Assembly: GCF_024171945.1 (NCBI RefSeq)
Contig: NZ_JAMTCR010000006.1
Span: 124,001 to 188,000 of the forward strand
Direction: 5' to 3'
DNA from: Actinokineospora globicatena
GTDB lineage: Bacteria > Actinomycetota > Actinomycetes > Mycobacteriales > Pseudonocardiaceae
Length of the DNA: 64,000 nucleotides
Below, piece by piece: positions 17,857 to 26,010 of the stretch. Numbering within the stretch: position 1 is the first letter of the stretch; each line of letters begins with the position of its first letter. The position numbers were made by a program, and so were the translations under genes. The notes under the pieces were generated by a model. That model did no database searches. It had not been told where the DNA came from and saw only the letters and a program-made list of their open reading frames with translations.

Positions 17857-18305
17857 GGCCAACCTCTTCTCGGTCCGGCATGGGTGGTGCCGGTAGGGCG
17901 GGGACGCGGTTCCTGCTCGTGTGCACCACACAGTCCATCGCGGACTATGGGCTGGTTCTTAGGAGTGACACGAACGAGTGTGCCCAGCGTGACGCAGCGG
18001 GTGGATCGACCGGGTGACTGTGGACAGTCCAACTCGGACGCTGCGTGTCATTGAGGGGCACCGCGACCCCGCCGCCGGACCGATACGGGCCGAGAACAAC
18101 GGGCGAACTACACGCTCTGTGGCAAAAATGCCGACCTGAGCGGCTTTAGTAGCTAGAAAGGGTGAATCTGAGGGAGTGGATCGCGGAACACCGGTCCGAG
18201 TGGTCCAAGCCACACGTTCCGGGCGCCTTTTCGTGACGTGGTGTCAGCTAATCAGGCGGATCCGAGCGGCTCGGTTGCCCCGGGGGAGCGGACCGGGTGC
18301 GCAGA
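17857..18305. other. 449-bp intergenic region upstream of the SipW operon
   Basis: The region separates the start of the TasA-like gene from the stop of the ArsR-SRPBCC gene, so the operon promoter must lie here. I see small perfect hairpins, for example GACTG-TGGA-CAGTC at 18016-18029, but no clear promoter and no gene. Confidence 0.4.
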
Positions 18306-19118
18306 CTACCGCTTCGCGGCAGGCAGCGGGTCCCCGGTTTCCAGCAGGGTCTTGAGGCTGGAGACGATCTCCGGCCAGCCCTGGCTGACCCCGGCCACCA
18401 GGTCGCTGCCCGGCTCGAACCCGTCGTGGGTGACCCGCAGCCGCACCCGGCCCTCGAGCGGCTCGATGTCGAAGGTGACCTTGGACCGGCGCTGCCCGGC
18501 CAGCACCGCGATCTCCGCCGGGTCGAACCCGTGCGAGTCGCGCCACTCGTCGCTGAGCGTGTGCCAGGTGTAGGACAGCCGCCGCGGCGGGTCGGCCAGC
18601 AGCACGACCTGCTCCGGGTCGGTGATGCTGACCCCGTTCTCCTTCCAGGTCATCGGCGCGCCGGTCACCCACTCGGTGGTGAACTCCACGCCCCAGTACC
18701 TGCTGGTGAACGCGGGCTCGGTCAGCGCCTGCCAGAGCCGCTCCGGCGTGGTGTCGATGTAGGTGGTGTAGACGAACTCGGTGGGTCCCTCGGGGGCGGT
18801 CATCGGGTGCTCCAGTGCTTGTCTCAGGTCGGCGAGCGCGCGCACGCGCCCCCGGTCGTACTGCCTTATCCAGCGGTCGGCGATGGCGTTGACCGGCTCG
18901 GCGTTGAGGTGGTGCAGCTTCTCCCGGCCGCGCCACGCGGTGCTGACCAGGTTGGCCGCCTCCAGCACGGCCAGGTGCTTGCTCACCGCCTGCCTGCTCA
19001 TCGCCAGCCCCGCGCAGAGTTCGCGCAGGGTCAGCCCGTCGTGCTCGTTGAGCCGGTCGAGCAGGTCGCGGCGGCTGGGGTCGGCCAGCGCGCGGAAGAC
19101 CTGGTCGCTGTGGTCCAC
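18306..19118 (-). CDS. ArsR-family HTH fused to an SRPBCC/AHSA1 domain
   Basis: A 270-residue cytosolic protein with an ArsR winged helix (about 1-95, with LRELCAGLAMSRQAVSKHL as the recognition helix region) and a C-terminal AHSA1/SRPBCC ligand-binding barrel (about 108-260, with TTPERLWQALTEP and YWGVEF). ArsR and SRPBCC genes are often adjacent; here they are one chain, so the barrel may sense a small hydrophobic ligand for the repressor. The GTG at 19118 is chosen because GGAGG lies 8-12 bases upstream. It is divergent from the decarboxylase gene and may regulate it. Confidence 0.85.
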   Translation of the reverse strand: MDHSDQVFRALADPSRRDLLDRLNEHDGLTLRELCAGLAMSRQAVSKHLAVLEAANLVSTAWRGREKLHHLNAEPVNAIADRWIRQYDRGRVRALADLRQALEHPMTAPEGPTEFVYTTYIDTTPERLWQALTEPAFTSRYWGVEFTTEWVTGAPMTWKENGVSITDPEQVVLLADPPRRLSYTWHTLSDEWRDSHGFDPAEIAVLAGQRRSKVTFDIEPLEGRVRLRVTHDGFEPGSDLVAGVSQGWPEIVSSLKTLLETGDPLPAAKR

Positions 19119-19320
19119 GCCCACCCCTCCAGACAGGCAACCCTGTGGTTGCCCGTTCAGCATAGGCAGCCGCGCGGTTGCCTGTAAACCCCGCCCGGGT
19201 GGCCGCCGGACCCGGCCGGGTGGTCTCGCCCGCGCGCCGTTCACGCCGGTCGGCGGCTGCGGTAGGCCGGGTGGGGGGCGCGGCAGCCCGATGGCGCCCA
19301 CGTCGACGGAAAGGACCGAC

Positions 19321-21102
19321 ATGACGCAGGTCGACAGCCGCCCGTCCGCTGTGCGCGGCGACGTGTTCAGCGAGGACCTCGTGCTCCCGGACCCGGAGGC
19401 GTGGAACTCGCTGCCGCCGGGGCCACCCACCGCCGAGCAGCTCAAGCTCCGGCGCACGGGCCTGACCGACACCGAGCGGGCCGCGGTGCTCGACCAGTTG
19501 GCCGCGCACCTGGAGTACAAGCGCGACCACCTGCTCGGCTATCAGGTCAACGCGGACATGGGCGGCTACGCCGAGGACCTCGGCCGGTTCCTGCGCACCC
19601 ACATCAACAACATCGGCGACCCGTTCGCCGACGGTGGCCTCAAGGTCAACTCCAAGGTCGTCGAGCAGGCCGTGCTCGCCTACTTCGCCGAGCTGTGGCA
19701 CGGCAAGCCGTACGCGCCCACCGACCGCGAGTCCTGCTGGGGTTACGTGCTGAGCATGGGCTCCACCGAAGGCAATATGTACGCGCTGTGGAACGCCCGC
19801 GACTACCTCGCCGGTCGCAGGCTGCTGGGGGAGGAGGGGCCCGAGAGCACCTCCCTCACCTACGCCGACCCGCACGACGCGACGCCGGACAACCCGGCGT
19901 ACCAGCCGGTGGTGTTCTACTCCGAGGACACCCACTACTCGTTCAGCAAGGCCGTGCGGGTGCTGAACCTGCCGACCTTCGGGGAGATGGGCCGCGGGCG
20001 GTACCCGACGGAGTGCCCGATCAACGGCGGCGTCTGGCCGGACGACGTGCCCTCCGCGCTACCGAGCGGCACCGACCGCGACGAGCGGTACTCGACCTTC
20101 GGCCCCGGGTCGATCGACGTCGACGCGCTGGTCGCGGTGGTCGACTTCTTCGCGGGCAAGGGCCATCCGATCATCGTCAACCTCAACTTCGGCAGCACCT
20201 TCAAGGGCGCCCACGACCCGGTCCGCGAGGTCGCCGACCGCCTGCTCCCGGTGTTCCACCGGCACGGGCTGATCGATCGTGAGATCCACTATGGACAGGG
20301 CCGCAGAAGCGACCGCAGGCGCGGGTTCTGGATCCACATCGACGGCGCACTCGGCGCCGGGTACGTGCCGTTCCTGGCCAGGGCGGAGAAGGAACCCAAG
20401 TACGGCTACACCCCGCAGGTCCCGGTGCCGGAGTTCGACTTCGGGGTCCGGTCCCGGTTCGCGCCGCACGACGCGGAGCCGGTCGAGCTGGACATGGTGG
20501 CCTCCATCGTGGTCAGCGGGCACAAGTGGCTCGGCGCGCCGTGGCCGTGCGGCATCCTGATGACCAAGGTCAAGTACCAGATGCAGCCACCGAGCACACC
20601 CGACTACATCGGCTCGCTGGACACGACGTTCGCCGGGTCGCGCAACGGGTTCTCGCCGATCGTGCTGTGGGACCACCTCGCGCGGACCTCCGAGGGCAAG
20701 CAGGTCTCGCTGGCGGTGCACTCCCAGCGGATGGCCGCCTACCTCGTCGAGCAGCTGCACAAGGTGGAGGCCTACCGGCGGCTGAAGTTCGCCGAGGACA
20801 GCCTGTTCGTCGACCGCACGCCACTGGCGATCACCGTGCGGTTCCGGCGGCCCAGCGCTCGGCTGGTGGCCAAGTGGTCGCTGTCGACGGTGAGCCAGCG
20901 GATGCGACCGGGCGACGACAGCGGTATCCGGCACCTGGCGCACGTCTTCCTGATGGCGTCGACCACCCAGGAGAAGGTGGACGCGTTCGTGGCCGACCTC
21001 TACGCCTACGACGCCTTCGACGCGATCGACACCGACACCGAGCTGCACCGCGCCACAGCCGCGCTGGCCGACACACCCTTCGCGGACCGGGGTTTCGCGT
21101 AA
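19321..21102 (+). CDS. Group II PLP-dependent amino acid decarboxylase
   Basis: A 593-residue enzyme of the glutamate/histidine/aromatic amino acid decarboxylase fold. The PLP lysine is Lys402 in VSGHKWLG, and an upstream aspartate in WIHIDGALG (near 340) fits the pyridine-nitrogen partner. The block GSTEGNMYALWNARDY is the phosphate-binding region. It is longer than typical histidine decarboxylase, and I cannot tell the substrate from sequence; histidine or glutamate are the leading options. GGAAAGGA precedes the ATG. A strong terminator follows. It is divergent from the ArsR-SRPBCC gene. Confidence 0.85.
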   Translation: MTQVDSRPSAVRGDVFSEDLVLPDPEAWNSLPPGPPTAEQLKLRRTGLTDTERAAVLDQLAAHLEYKRDHLLGYQVNADMGGYAEDLGRFLRTHINNIGDPFADGGLKVNSKVVEQAVLAYFAELWHGKPYAPTDRESCWGYVLSMGSTEGNMYALWNARDYLAGRRLLGEEGPESTSLTYADPHDATPDNPAYQPVVFYSEDTHYSFSKAVRVLNLPTFGEMGRGRYPTECPINGGVWPDDVPSALPSGTDRDERYSTFGPGSIDVDALVAVVDFFAGKGHPIIVNLNFGSTFKGAHDPVREVADRLLPVFHRHGLIDREIHYGQGRRSDRRRGFWIHIDGALGAGYVPFLARAEKEPKYGYTPQVPVPEFDFGVRSRFAPHDAEPVELDMVASIVVSGHKWLGAPWPCGILMTKVKYQMQPPSTPDYIGSLDTTFAGSRNGFSPIVLWDHLARTSEGKQVSLAVHSQRMAAYLVEQLHKVEAYRRLKFAEDSLFVDRTPLAITVRFRRPSARLVAKWSLSTVSQRMRPGDDSGIRHLAHVFLMASTTQEKVDAFVADLYAYDAFDAIDTDTELHRATAALADTPFADRGFA

Positions 21103-21109
21103 CCGGTCC

Positions 21110-21146
21110 ACAGTGGCCCGGCCTGGAGTCCAGACCGGGCCACTGT
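21110..21146. terminator. 12-bp hairpin terminator after the decarboxylase gene
   Basis: A perfect 12-bp stem (ACAGTGGCCCGG with its complement) and a 13-base loop begin 7 bases after the decarboxylase stop and lie between convergent genes. Confidence 0.8.
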
Positions 21147-21219
21147 CCTGTGTGGTCGGTGGTTGGGGCCGTTGGGCCACCGACCGTCGTTCAGCAGGCT
21201 GTGCTCAGCCGACCTTCAC

Positions 21220-21816
21220 TCAGCCGACTTTGACGACGACGTCGTCGATGTAGTAGGTGCGGGTCGACGGCCACGCCGCCGAGATGCCCACGGCGACGTT
21301 CAACTCGGGCTGCGACACCGTGTTCACCGTCGTGGTGAAGGTGTACTTCGCCCACGTGTTAGCGGTGTGGGTGATGCCCTGGTACTGCCACCCCGCGCTC
21401 GGCGAACCGGAGTCGCTGTGCGGGTTGACGGTGCTCGCGTACGCCGACGCGTTCCACGCGTTCGCCGCTCCACCCGAGGAGGAGCGCACGTAGAAGCTGA
21501 TCTCGACCGGCAGCGCCGCCGACTGCTGCGGGTTCAGGTAGGTCCACTGGATCCACGGCTTGCCCGCGGAGTTGAACGACCGGATCCGGTACCGCGCCGA
21601 CTTGGTCCCGCTGCGCGCCACGGTGGAGTTGCGGTCCACCCAGTAGCCGGAGGTTCCGCCGTCGTCGTGCTGCACGTCGCCGTCGGTGCCGTCGAAGTTG
21701 TAGGTGTAGGTGACCGCGGTGGTGCGGCTCGGGCTGGCGGCGGCATCGCCCGCGAACAGCGCCGCGCCCGCGGTGACGACCGCCGCCGCGATGGCGGTGA
21801 GTTTCCTGGACAACAT
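21220..21816 (-). CDS. Secreted beta-sandwich protein, tandem paralogue 2
   Basis: A 198-residue exported protein with a clear signal peptide (hydrophobic 7-24, probable cleavage after AAASP or AASA near 27). The mature region looks like a carbohydrate-binding jelly roll and has no catalytic motif. It matches the gene just upstream over its whole length: GYWVDR versus GWWIDH, TTTVNTV versus STTVNTV, and a shared YxxDDVxVxxG ending. The gap between the two genes is only 13 bases, so they form an operon that arose by duplication. No specific function can be named. Confidence 0.75.
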   Translation of the reverse strand: MLSRKLTAIAAAVVTAGAALFAGDAAASPSRTTAVTYTYNFDGTDGDVQHDDGGTSGYWVDRNSTVARSGTKSARYRIRSFNSAGKPWIQWTYLNPQQSAALPVEISFYVRSSSGGAANAWNASAYASTVNPHSDSGSPSAGWQYQGITHTANTWAKYTFTTTVNTVSQPELNVAVGISAAWPSTRTYYIDDVVVKVG

Positions 21817-21829
21817 CGTTTCCCCCAGG

Positions 21830-22480
21830 TCAGCCGATGGTGACGGACACGTCGTCGAAGTGCAGGTAGTCCCTTGTGGTCTCGAAGTTCGCGTGCAGCG
21901 CGATGGCCACGTTCACCTTGTTGCCCGAGGCCACGGTGTTGACCGTCGTCGACTTCGTGTACTGGTGCCAGCCGCCGTAGTAGTGCTCCGGCGTGATGTC
22001 CCAGGTGCCCAGGTTGTCCCACGGCGGGTTCGACGCGGTGGCACCGAGGTCGTGGTCGACGCCCTTGATCGACGCCGTCGTCAGCCAGTAGCCCGAACCA
22101 GGGCCACCCGCGGCGGGCGACCACGCCCAGTAGGTCACCGCCACCGGCACGGCGGTGCCCGTCGGCGCGGTGAACTCCTTCTCGATCCAGATGGTCCCGT
22201 TGTCCCAGGTGCCGTCCAGTTGGTAGTTCAGCGACTGGCTACCGCCGTGCGCCTGCGCGGTGGTGTGGTCGATCCACCAGCCCCTGGTGTTGCCACCGTC
22301 TTCCGGTGACCAGCCTTCCCAGTCGCCGCCTTCGAAGCCTGCGGTGTAGGTCGTCGAGGTGACCCCGGCCGGTGCTGCGGCGGGGGCGGTCGGCGTGGCG
22401 AGCGCGGGCGCGGCGATGCCGACCCCGGCCACGAGGCCGACACCGACGACGAGCGCGGCGAGCCTGCCTTTCGGAGACAC
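21830..22480 (-). CDS. Secreted beta-sandwich protein, tandem paralogue 1
   Basis: A 216-residue exported protein, first gene of a two-gene operon with its paralogue. The GTG at 22480 follows AGGAGG at ideal spacing; the longer frame to 22621 would bury the signal peptide. Hydrophobic residues 7-25 and an alanine-rich cleavage region precede a mature beta-sandwich domain rich in Trp and Tyr (for example WEGWSPEDGG and a YLHFDDVSVTIG end), which fits a sugar-binding domain. No enzyme motif is present. Confidence 0.78.
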   Translation of the reverse strand: MSPKGRLAALVVGVGLVAGVGIAAPALATPTAPAAAPAGVTSTTYTAGFEGGDWEGWSPEDGGNTRGWWIDHTTAQAHGGSQSLNYQLDGTWDNGTIWIEKEFTAPTGTAVPVAVTYWAWSPAAGGPGSGYWLTTASIKGVDHDLGATASNPPWDNLGTWDITPEHYYGGWHQYTKSTTVNTVASGNKVNVAIALHANFETTRDYLHFDDVSVTIG

Positions 22481-22779
22481 AGCTGTCCTCCTGGTGGTGT
22501 GGGCTTGCGATTCGTGCGAAGAGTCCGCGCGAAGACCACCGGCATTCGCGGGAATAGCCGCGAGTGCCGGTGGTGCGCGGGTTTCGGTGGTCGATCTCCC
22601 CAGAGTCCTTCCGAAACCCAAGCTAGCAGCCCACGTGAACGCCAGTCAGCGCCGATTGGGTGTATCCCAATAAATGGTAAAGGCCATGCGACCCCTTGCC
22701 GTCACCCGCGACACCGGCGCCCGAGTATTCCTCAATGGACTGTTTGCCGGTCGACGCCGCCGCTGGGAACGATTCCGGA

Positions 22780-23595
22780 TCAGGTGCGGACCGCGGTCCT
22801 GCTGGACTGGTCGGTGCCCCACTCGACCGGGCCGCGGCGGGTGGTGACCAGCACCCTGGCGAGCAGCGTCACAGCGACGAACACCGCCACGTCCACCACG
22901 TAGGCCTGGCGGGTGCGCACCAGCGCGACCATCGTCGCCATCCCGGTGCCCGCCGCGCTGCTCTGCTGGATGTGGGTGTTGCCGCGGTGCACCCGCTGGC
23001 GCCTGCGCACCAGGCTGCGCAGGTCCTTGGGCGCCCGCACGGTCACCACCGCGCCCGCCACCACGGTCCGGTTGCGCACCGAGTTCGACACGTGGCCGTC
23101 GTCGCTGATCAGGTCCGGCGGCAGCGGGAACAGCCGCTCGTGCGCGTCGCGGTCGAGCACGTAGACACCGCGCCCGGCGGCCGAGCGGTGCACCGACGGG
23201 AGCCGCTGCCAGACCGCGTAGTAGCGGCGCACCGCCCACGACGCGCCGGTCAGGTCCAGCCGCGCCGACGGCATCGCGGCCGCGACCCCCGGCTCGCGGG
23301 CGGCCGCGGCGAGTGCGTCCAGGTCAGCGCCGCGCAATTCGATATCGGCGTCCAGATAGGCTCGCGGGAAATCGACACAGAGCGCGTCGCCCGCATTGAG
23401 CGCGGCCGCTTTCCCGGGTTCCGGGACCTCGAGGACCAGCGGTGCGCTGGGATGGGCACGGGCCAGTTCGGCGGTTCGATCGGCACAGCCGTTCGCGACC
23501 ACGACGACGCGGTTCACCTCGACCGACTCGGCGAGCCGGTCCAGGCACGCGGTGATGCCGAACTCCTCGTTGTGCGCGGGCACAACGACATCCAT
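22780..23595 (-). CDS. Family 2 glycosyltransferase
   Basis: A 271-residue GT-A enzyme. It opens with DVVVPAHNEE and has the nucleotide-sugar/metal motif DAD at 82-84 in YLDADIEL. The block SDDGHVSNSV near 155-165 is in the acceptor/catalytic area. A single hydrophobic segment near 243-258 suggests membrane association at the C-terminus. The donor and acceptor are unknown, and no polysaccharide cluster surrounds it. Confidence 0.85.
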   Translation of the reverse strand: MDVVVPAHNEEFGITACLDRLAESVEVNRVVVVANGCADRTAELARAHPSAPLVLEVPEPGKAAALNAGDALCVDFPRAYLDADIELRGADLDALAAAAREPGVAAAMPSARLDLTGASWAVRRYYAVWQRLPSVHRSAAGRGVYVLDRDAHERLFPLPPDLISDDGHVSNSVRNRTVVAGAVVTVRAPKDLRSLVRRRQRVHRGNTHIQQSSAAGTGMATMVALVRTRQAYVVDVAVFVAVTLLARVLVTTRRGPVEWGTDQSSRTAVRT

Positions 23596-23972
23596 GAGAA
23601 ATCCCCCTACGCCATCCCCCGATGATCACCAAGACACCTACGGAGTCGCGGCGAACAGGTTGCCGTTACTGGGTTCGCTCGCTCGTCGAGGCGATCGCCG
23701 ACCACCTCCGGCGGAAGGCGTTGGGCCGTTCGGGGAAAAGGGCCACCAGACATTTCGGTCATCGAAGTACGAACGGCGCCGCGCCGTTCACCGAATGTGC
23801 AGGCAGCGGTGGTCGCACTACTCTCGTCGTGGTGGCGCGCGTCAGACGCGGCTACCCAGGGTTCGCCGCTCGTTCGCTTTCCCGGGCCGGAACTGTTCTA
23901 GTGTGACGTTGCCGACTTCCGCGCCAACCGGTCTATTCCGGACAGTAGGAACCGGGTTCGGACGCGGTACGG
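23596..23972. other. 377-bp region without a recognised gene
   Basis: The region lies upstream of the glycosyltransferase and downstream of the DUF11 gene, both on the minus strand. A 94-codon open frame on the plus strand (23622-23906) has no recognisable features and I do not call it. No repeat or promoter stands out. Confidence 0.4.
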
Positions 23973-24506
23973 TCAGTCGGTTTCCTCGCGCGCGGACAAC
24001 CGCCTGCGGGCGAACAGCGCGACCCCGGCGGCCAAGAGCAGCCCGCAGGCGACGTACCAGCGGTTGCGGGTCACCCAGGAGTCCGCCGCGGCGGCCACCA
24101 CCCGCGCCGAGTGCGACGCGCACACCAGCGGCGGGCCGTCCTGCACCGTGCTCGCGCACGCGATGGTCGCCACCCTGGCCTTGTCGTCGCCGACCACCGT
24201 CATGGTCGAGCGGAACACCGCCTCGCCGCCGCCCGCGAGGTCGACCGACCACTGCACGGCCGTGGCGCCCGCGGTGCCGCTCGGGTCGGCGGTGTCGAAG
24301 CGCAGCCCGGTCGGCACGCTCTGGGTGAGGGCGAGGCCGTCGACCGCCGCGCCGCCCAGGTTGCGCAGCACGACGGTGTAGGTGAGCCGCTCGCCGGTGA
24401 TCGCCGCCGCGGTGTTGTCCACCGAGATGCTCAGCCGCGGTTGCCCCTCGGCGGGGGCGGGGAGCGCGGCCAGCAGGACGGCGGACAGTACTGCGGTCGC
24501 GATCAC
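23973..24506 (-). CDS. DUF11-type surface protein with C-terminal membrane anchor
   Basis: A 177-residue exported protein with a signal peptide (about 2-20), one Ig-like DUF11 domain (LTYTVVLRNLGG, ALTQSVPTGLRF) and a C-terminal transmembrane helix followed by arginines (ALFARRRLSARE), which acts as an anchor and stop-transfer. There is no LPXTG. The GTG at 24506 follows AGGAG at good spacing; longer starts at 24581 or 24548 would lengthen the N-terminus before the signal. Role unknown, probably in the cell envelope. Confidence 0.75.
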   Translation of the reverse strand: MIATAVLSAVLLAALPAPAEGQPRLSISVDNTAAAITGERLTYTVVLRNLGGAAVDGLALTQSVPTGLRFDTADPSGTAGATAVQWSVDLAGGGEAVFRSTMTVVGDDKARVATIACASTVQDGPPLVCASHSARVVAAAADSWVTRNRWYVACGLLLAAGVALFARRRLSAREETD

Positions 24507-24655
24507 GGCGGCTCCTCGGCTGGGATTCCCCACGCGGGCCTGCGGCATTGCCGCGGCAATTCCCACGCGGTGCGGACCCACCCTACGGAGCAGCGGGGAA
24601 ATCGCCCTTTCCTGCCACCCGATCGTGTGGCGAACTGCCGGTGGGAATGCGTTCC

Positions 24656-24684
24656 TTGACGGCTACCCCTTGCTGGGGTTATAC
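24656..24684 (+). promoter_or_regulatory. Sigma70-like promoter with internal inverted repeat
   Basis: TTGACG (24656-24661) and TTATAC (24679-24684) are 17 bases apart. An inverted repeat ACCCC-TTGCT-GGGGT fills part of the spacer. The predicted transcript start is only a few bases before the ATG at 24693, so the message may be nearly leaderless. GGGGTTATAC and GGGGGTATGC also form a near direct repeat. Confidence 0.6.
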
Positions 24685-24692
24685 ATGGGGGT

Positions 24693-25391
24693 ATGCCCAA
24701 GGTGAATGTCTACCTGTCGGATGACCTAGCCGAGGCGGTCCGCGACTCCGGCGTGCCGCTCTCGGCGATCTGCCAGCGCGCCCTGGAGGAATCGGTCCGC
24801 CGGGTCACCGCCATCCGCGCCACGGTCCTCGGCGACGTCGACACCGACCCCACCGCCTCGCTCACCCACTTCACCGACCGCGCCAAGGCCGTCGTCCGCC
24901 TCGCCGTCGACCGCGCCCGCACCGACGGCGTCCCCGAGGTCGGCGCCGAACACCTCCTGCACGGCCTGCTGGCCGAGGGCGCCAACCTCGCCGTCCACGT
25001 CCTGCGCGCCACCGGCGTCGACCCCGCGGCCATCCACCCCCCACTGTCCACAGGCGACACCCCAGCCACCCGCTTCGCCCCCTCCGCCGCCGCGGCCCTC
25101 GAACTGGCCGTCACCGAAGCCCTGACCCACGGCCACAACTACGTCGGCTGCGAACACCTGCTCCTCGGCATCCTCGCCGACCAGGAAACCCCCGCCGCCC
25201 ACTCCCTCACCACCCACGGCGCCACCCTCAAGCAAACCCGCACCGCAGTCCTCGCAGCCCTCGCCGGCTACGTCCACCTCCGCGCCAACACCCCAGACCC
25301 CACCCCAGCCCTGACAACAGCATTGCGCGCCGAACTGGCCCCCCTCCTGGACCGCCTATCCCGCCTCGAACACCACGCAGGCCTGGCCTGA
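24693..25391 (+). CDS. Clp N-terminal domain protein with RHH-like N-terminus
   Basis: A 232-residue protein. Residues 1-36 (VNVYLSDDLAEAVRDSG, then SAICQRALEESV) resemble a ribbon-helix-helix DNA-binding unit. Residues about 60-190 hold two Clp_N repeats (AEHLLHGLLAEG and CEHLLLGILAD), the part of ClpA/ClpC that binds substrates and adaptors, but there is no AAA ATPase. A DNA-binding protein carrying a Clp_N sensor is plausible, for instance to respond to ClpC state, but this is inference. The promoter directly abuts the gene and holds repeats that could be its own operator. Confidence 0.8.
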   Translation: MPKVNVYLSDDLAEAVRDSGVPLSAICQRALEESVRRVTAIRATVLGDVDTDPTASLTHFTDRAKAVVRLAVDRARTDGVPEVGAEHLLHGLLAEGANLAVHVLRATGVDPAAIHPPLSTGDTPATRFAPSAAAALELAVTEALTHGHNYVGCEHLLLGILADQETPAAHSLTTHGATLKQTRTAVLAALAGYVHLRANTPDPTPALTTALRAELAPLLDRLSRLEHHAGLA

Positions 25392-26010
25392 CCCCTCGCC
25401 TCGGTGCCCTTCTTTGCCCCAGCCCCCGTCCCTGAGGCCCCGCGCTGCGGCCAGGCTCCGCCTCATCCCCAACAACAGTGGCCTCGGCTTCTCGTCAGTC
25501 CCCACCCCGCCAGCCAGGCCTCCGGTACTCCCCACCACGCGGAACCCTGCCACCCGCGGCGCCTCACTCTTTTTCGCGCCTACACCGCCACCAGCGCCCC
25601 GCCGTGAGTCCCCACCACCGCAAGCCGCCGCCGCGCCATCCGACCGCCTCGGTGACGCCGCCCCCAGCGCGCCGCCGCGCGCCCCCCAGCGCGCCACCGT
25701 GCACCCCCATCGTCACACCTTCGAGCGAACCCCCTTGACGCCCCCGGGGGCCCACCCCAAGCCTGGCCCGGCCCCCACCCACTCCGGGGGGGGGGGCGTC
25801 CCTGGGCCAGTCTACCGGGACCCCCTGACAGTGGATCTTGAACCGACCCACGCAGAGATCGACATGTGGATAACTTCTGTCACCCAGAAGAGGGATTTTC
25901 GGGCGGCCCCGGCGGCGAACTGCCAGGTCAGAGCTCCGCAGCGGGCCCGCAAGACCCCCATCGCCTCGAGCGCGGGCACGGCCAGGGGGCGCAGGCGATG
26001 AGGCCCCAGG
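25392..26010. other. 619-bp gene-free region with dispersed repeat and strand-skewed sequence
   Basis: The top strand is C-rich and poor in G for several hundred bases, quite unlike coding DNA here. An 11-G run and copy A of a repeat also found near 53.5 kb lie at 25767-25890. The open frames across it give low-complexity Pro/Arg/Ala protein and I do not call them. Confidence 0.6.
25767..25890 (+). repeat. Dispersed repeat, copy A, with TTATCCACA box
   Basis: Over about 120 bases it matches copy B at 53498-53616 with roughly eight substitutions and a change in G-run length (11 versus 6). It contains TGTGGATAA at 25865-25873, the complement of the consensus DnaA box. Both copies have the same orientation and lie in gene-free DNA. 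Confidence 0.85.

Noticed and set aside
23622-23906. A 94-codon plus-strand frame between the glycosyltransferase and DUF11 genes.
   Set aside because: No ribosome site, no recognisable fold, and a basic low-complexity composition; it could be real but the sequence gives no support.
25865-25873. The consensus DnaA box as evidence for a chromosomal origin.
   Set aside because: Only one perfect box is present in each repeat copy, there is no dnaA, dnaN or gyrB, and no AT-rich unwinding region.
25404-26001. Plus-strand open frames of 67-195 codons in the gene-free region.
   Set aside because: They translate to Pro/Arg/Ala low complexity with no start-site signals and overlap the dispersed repeat, which is non-coding in copy B.
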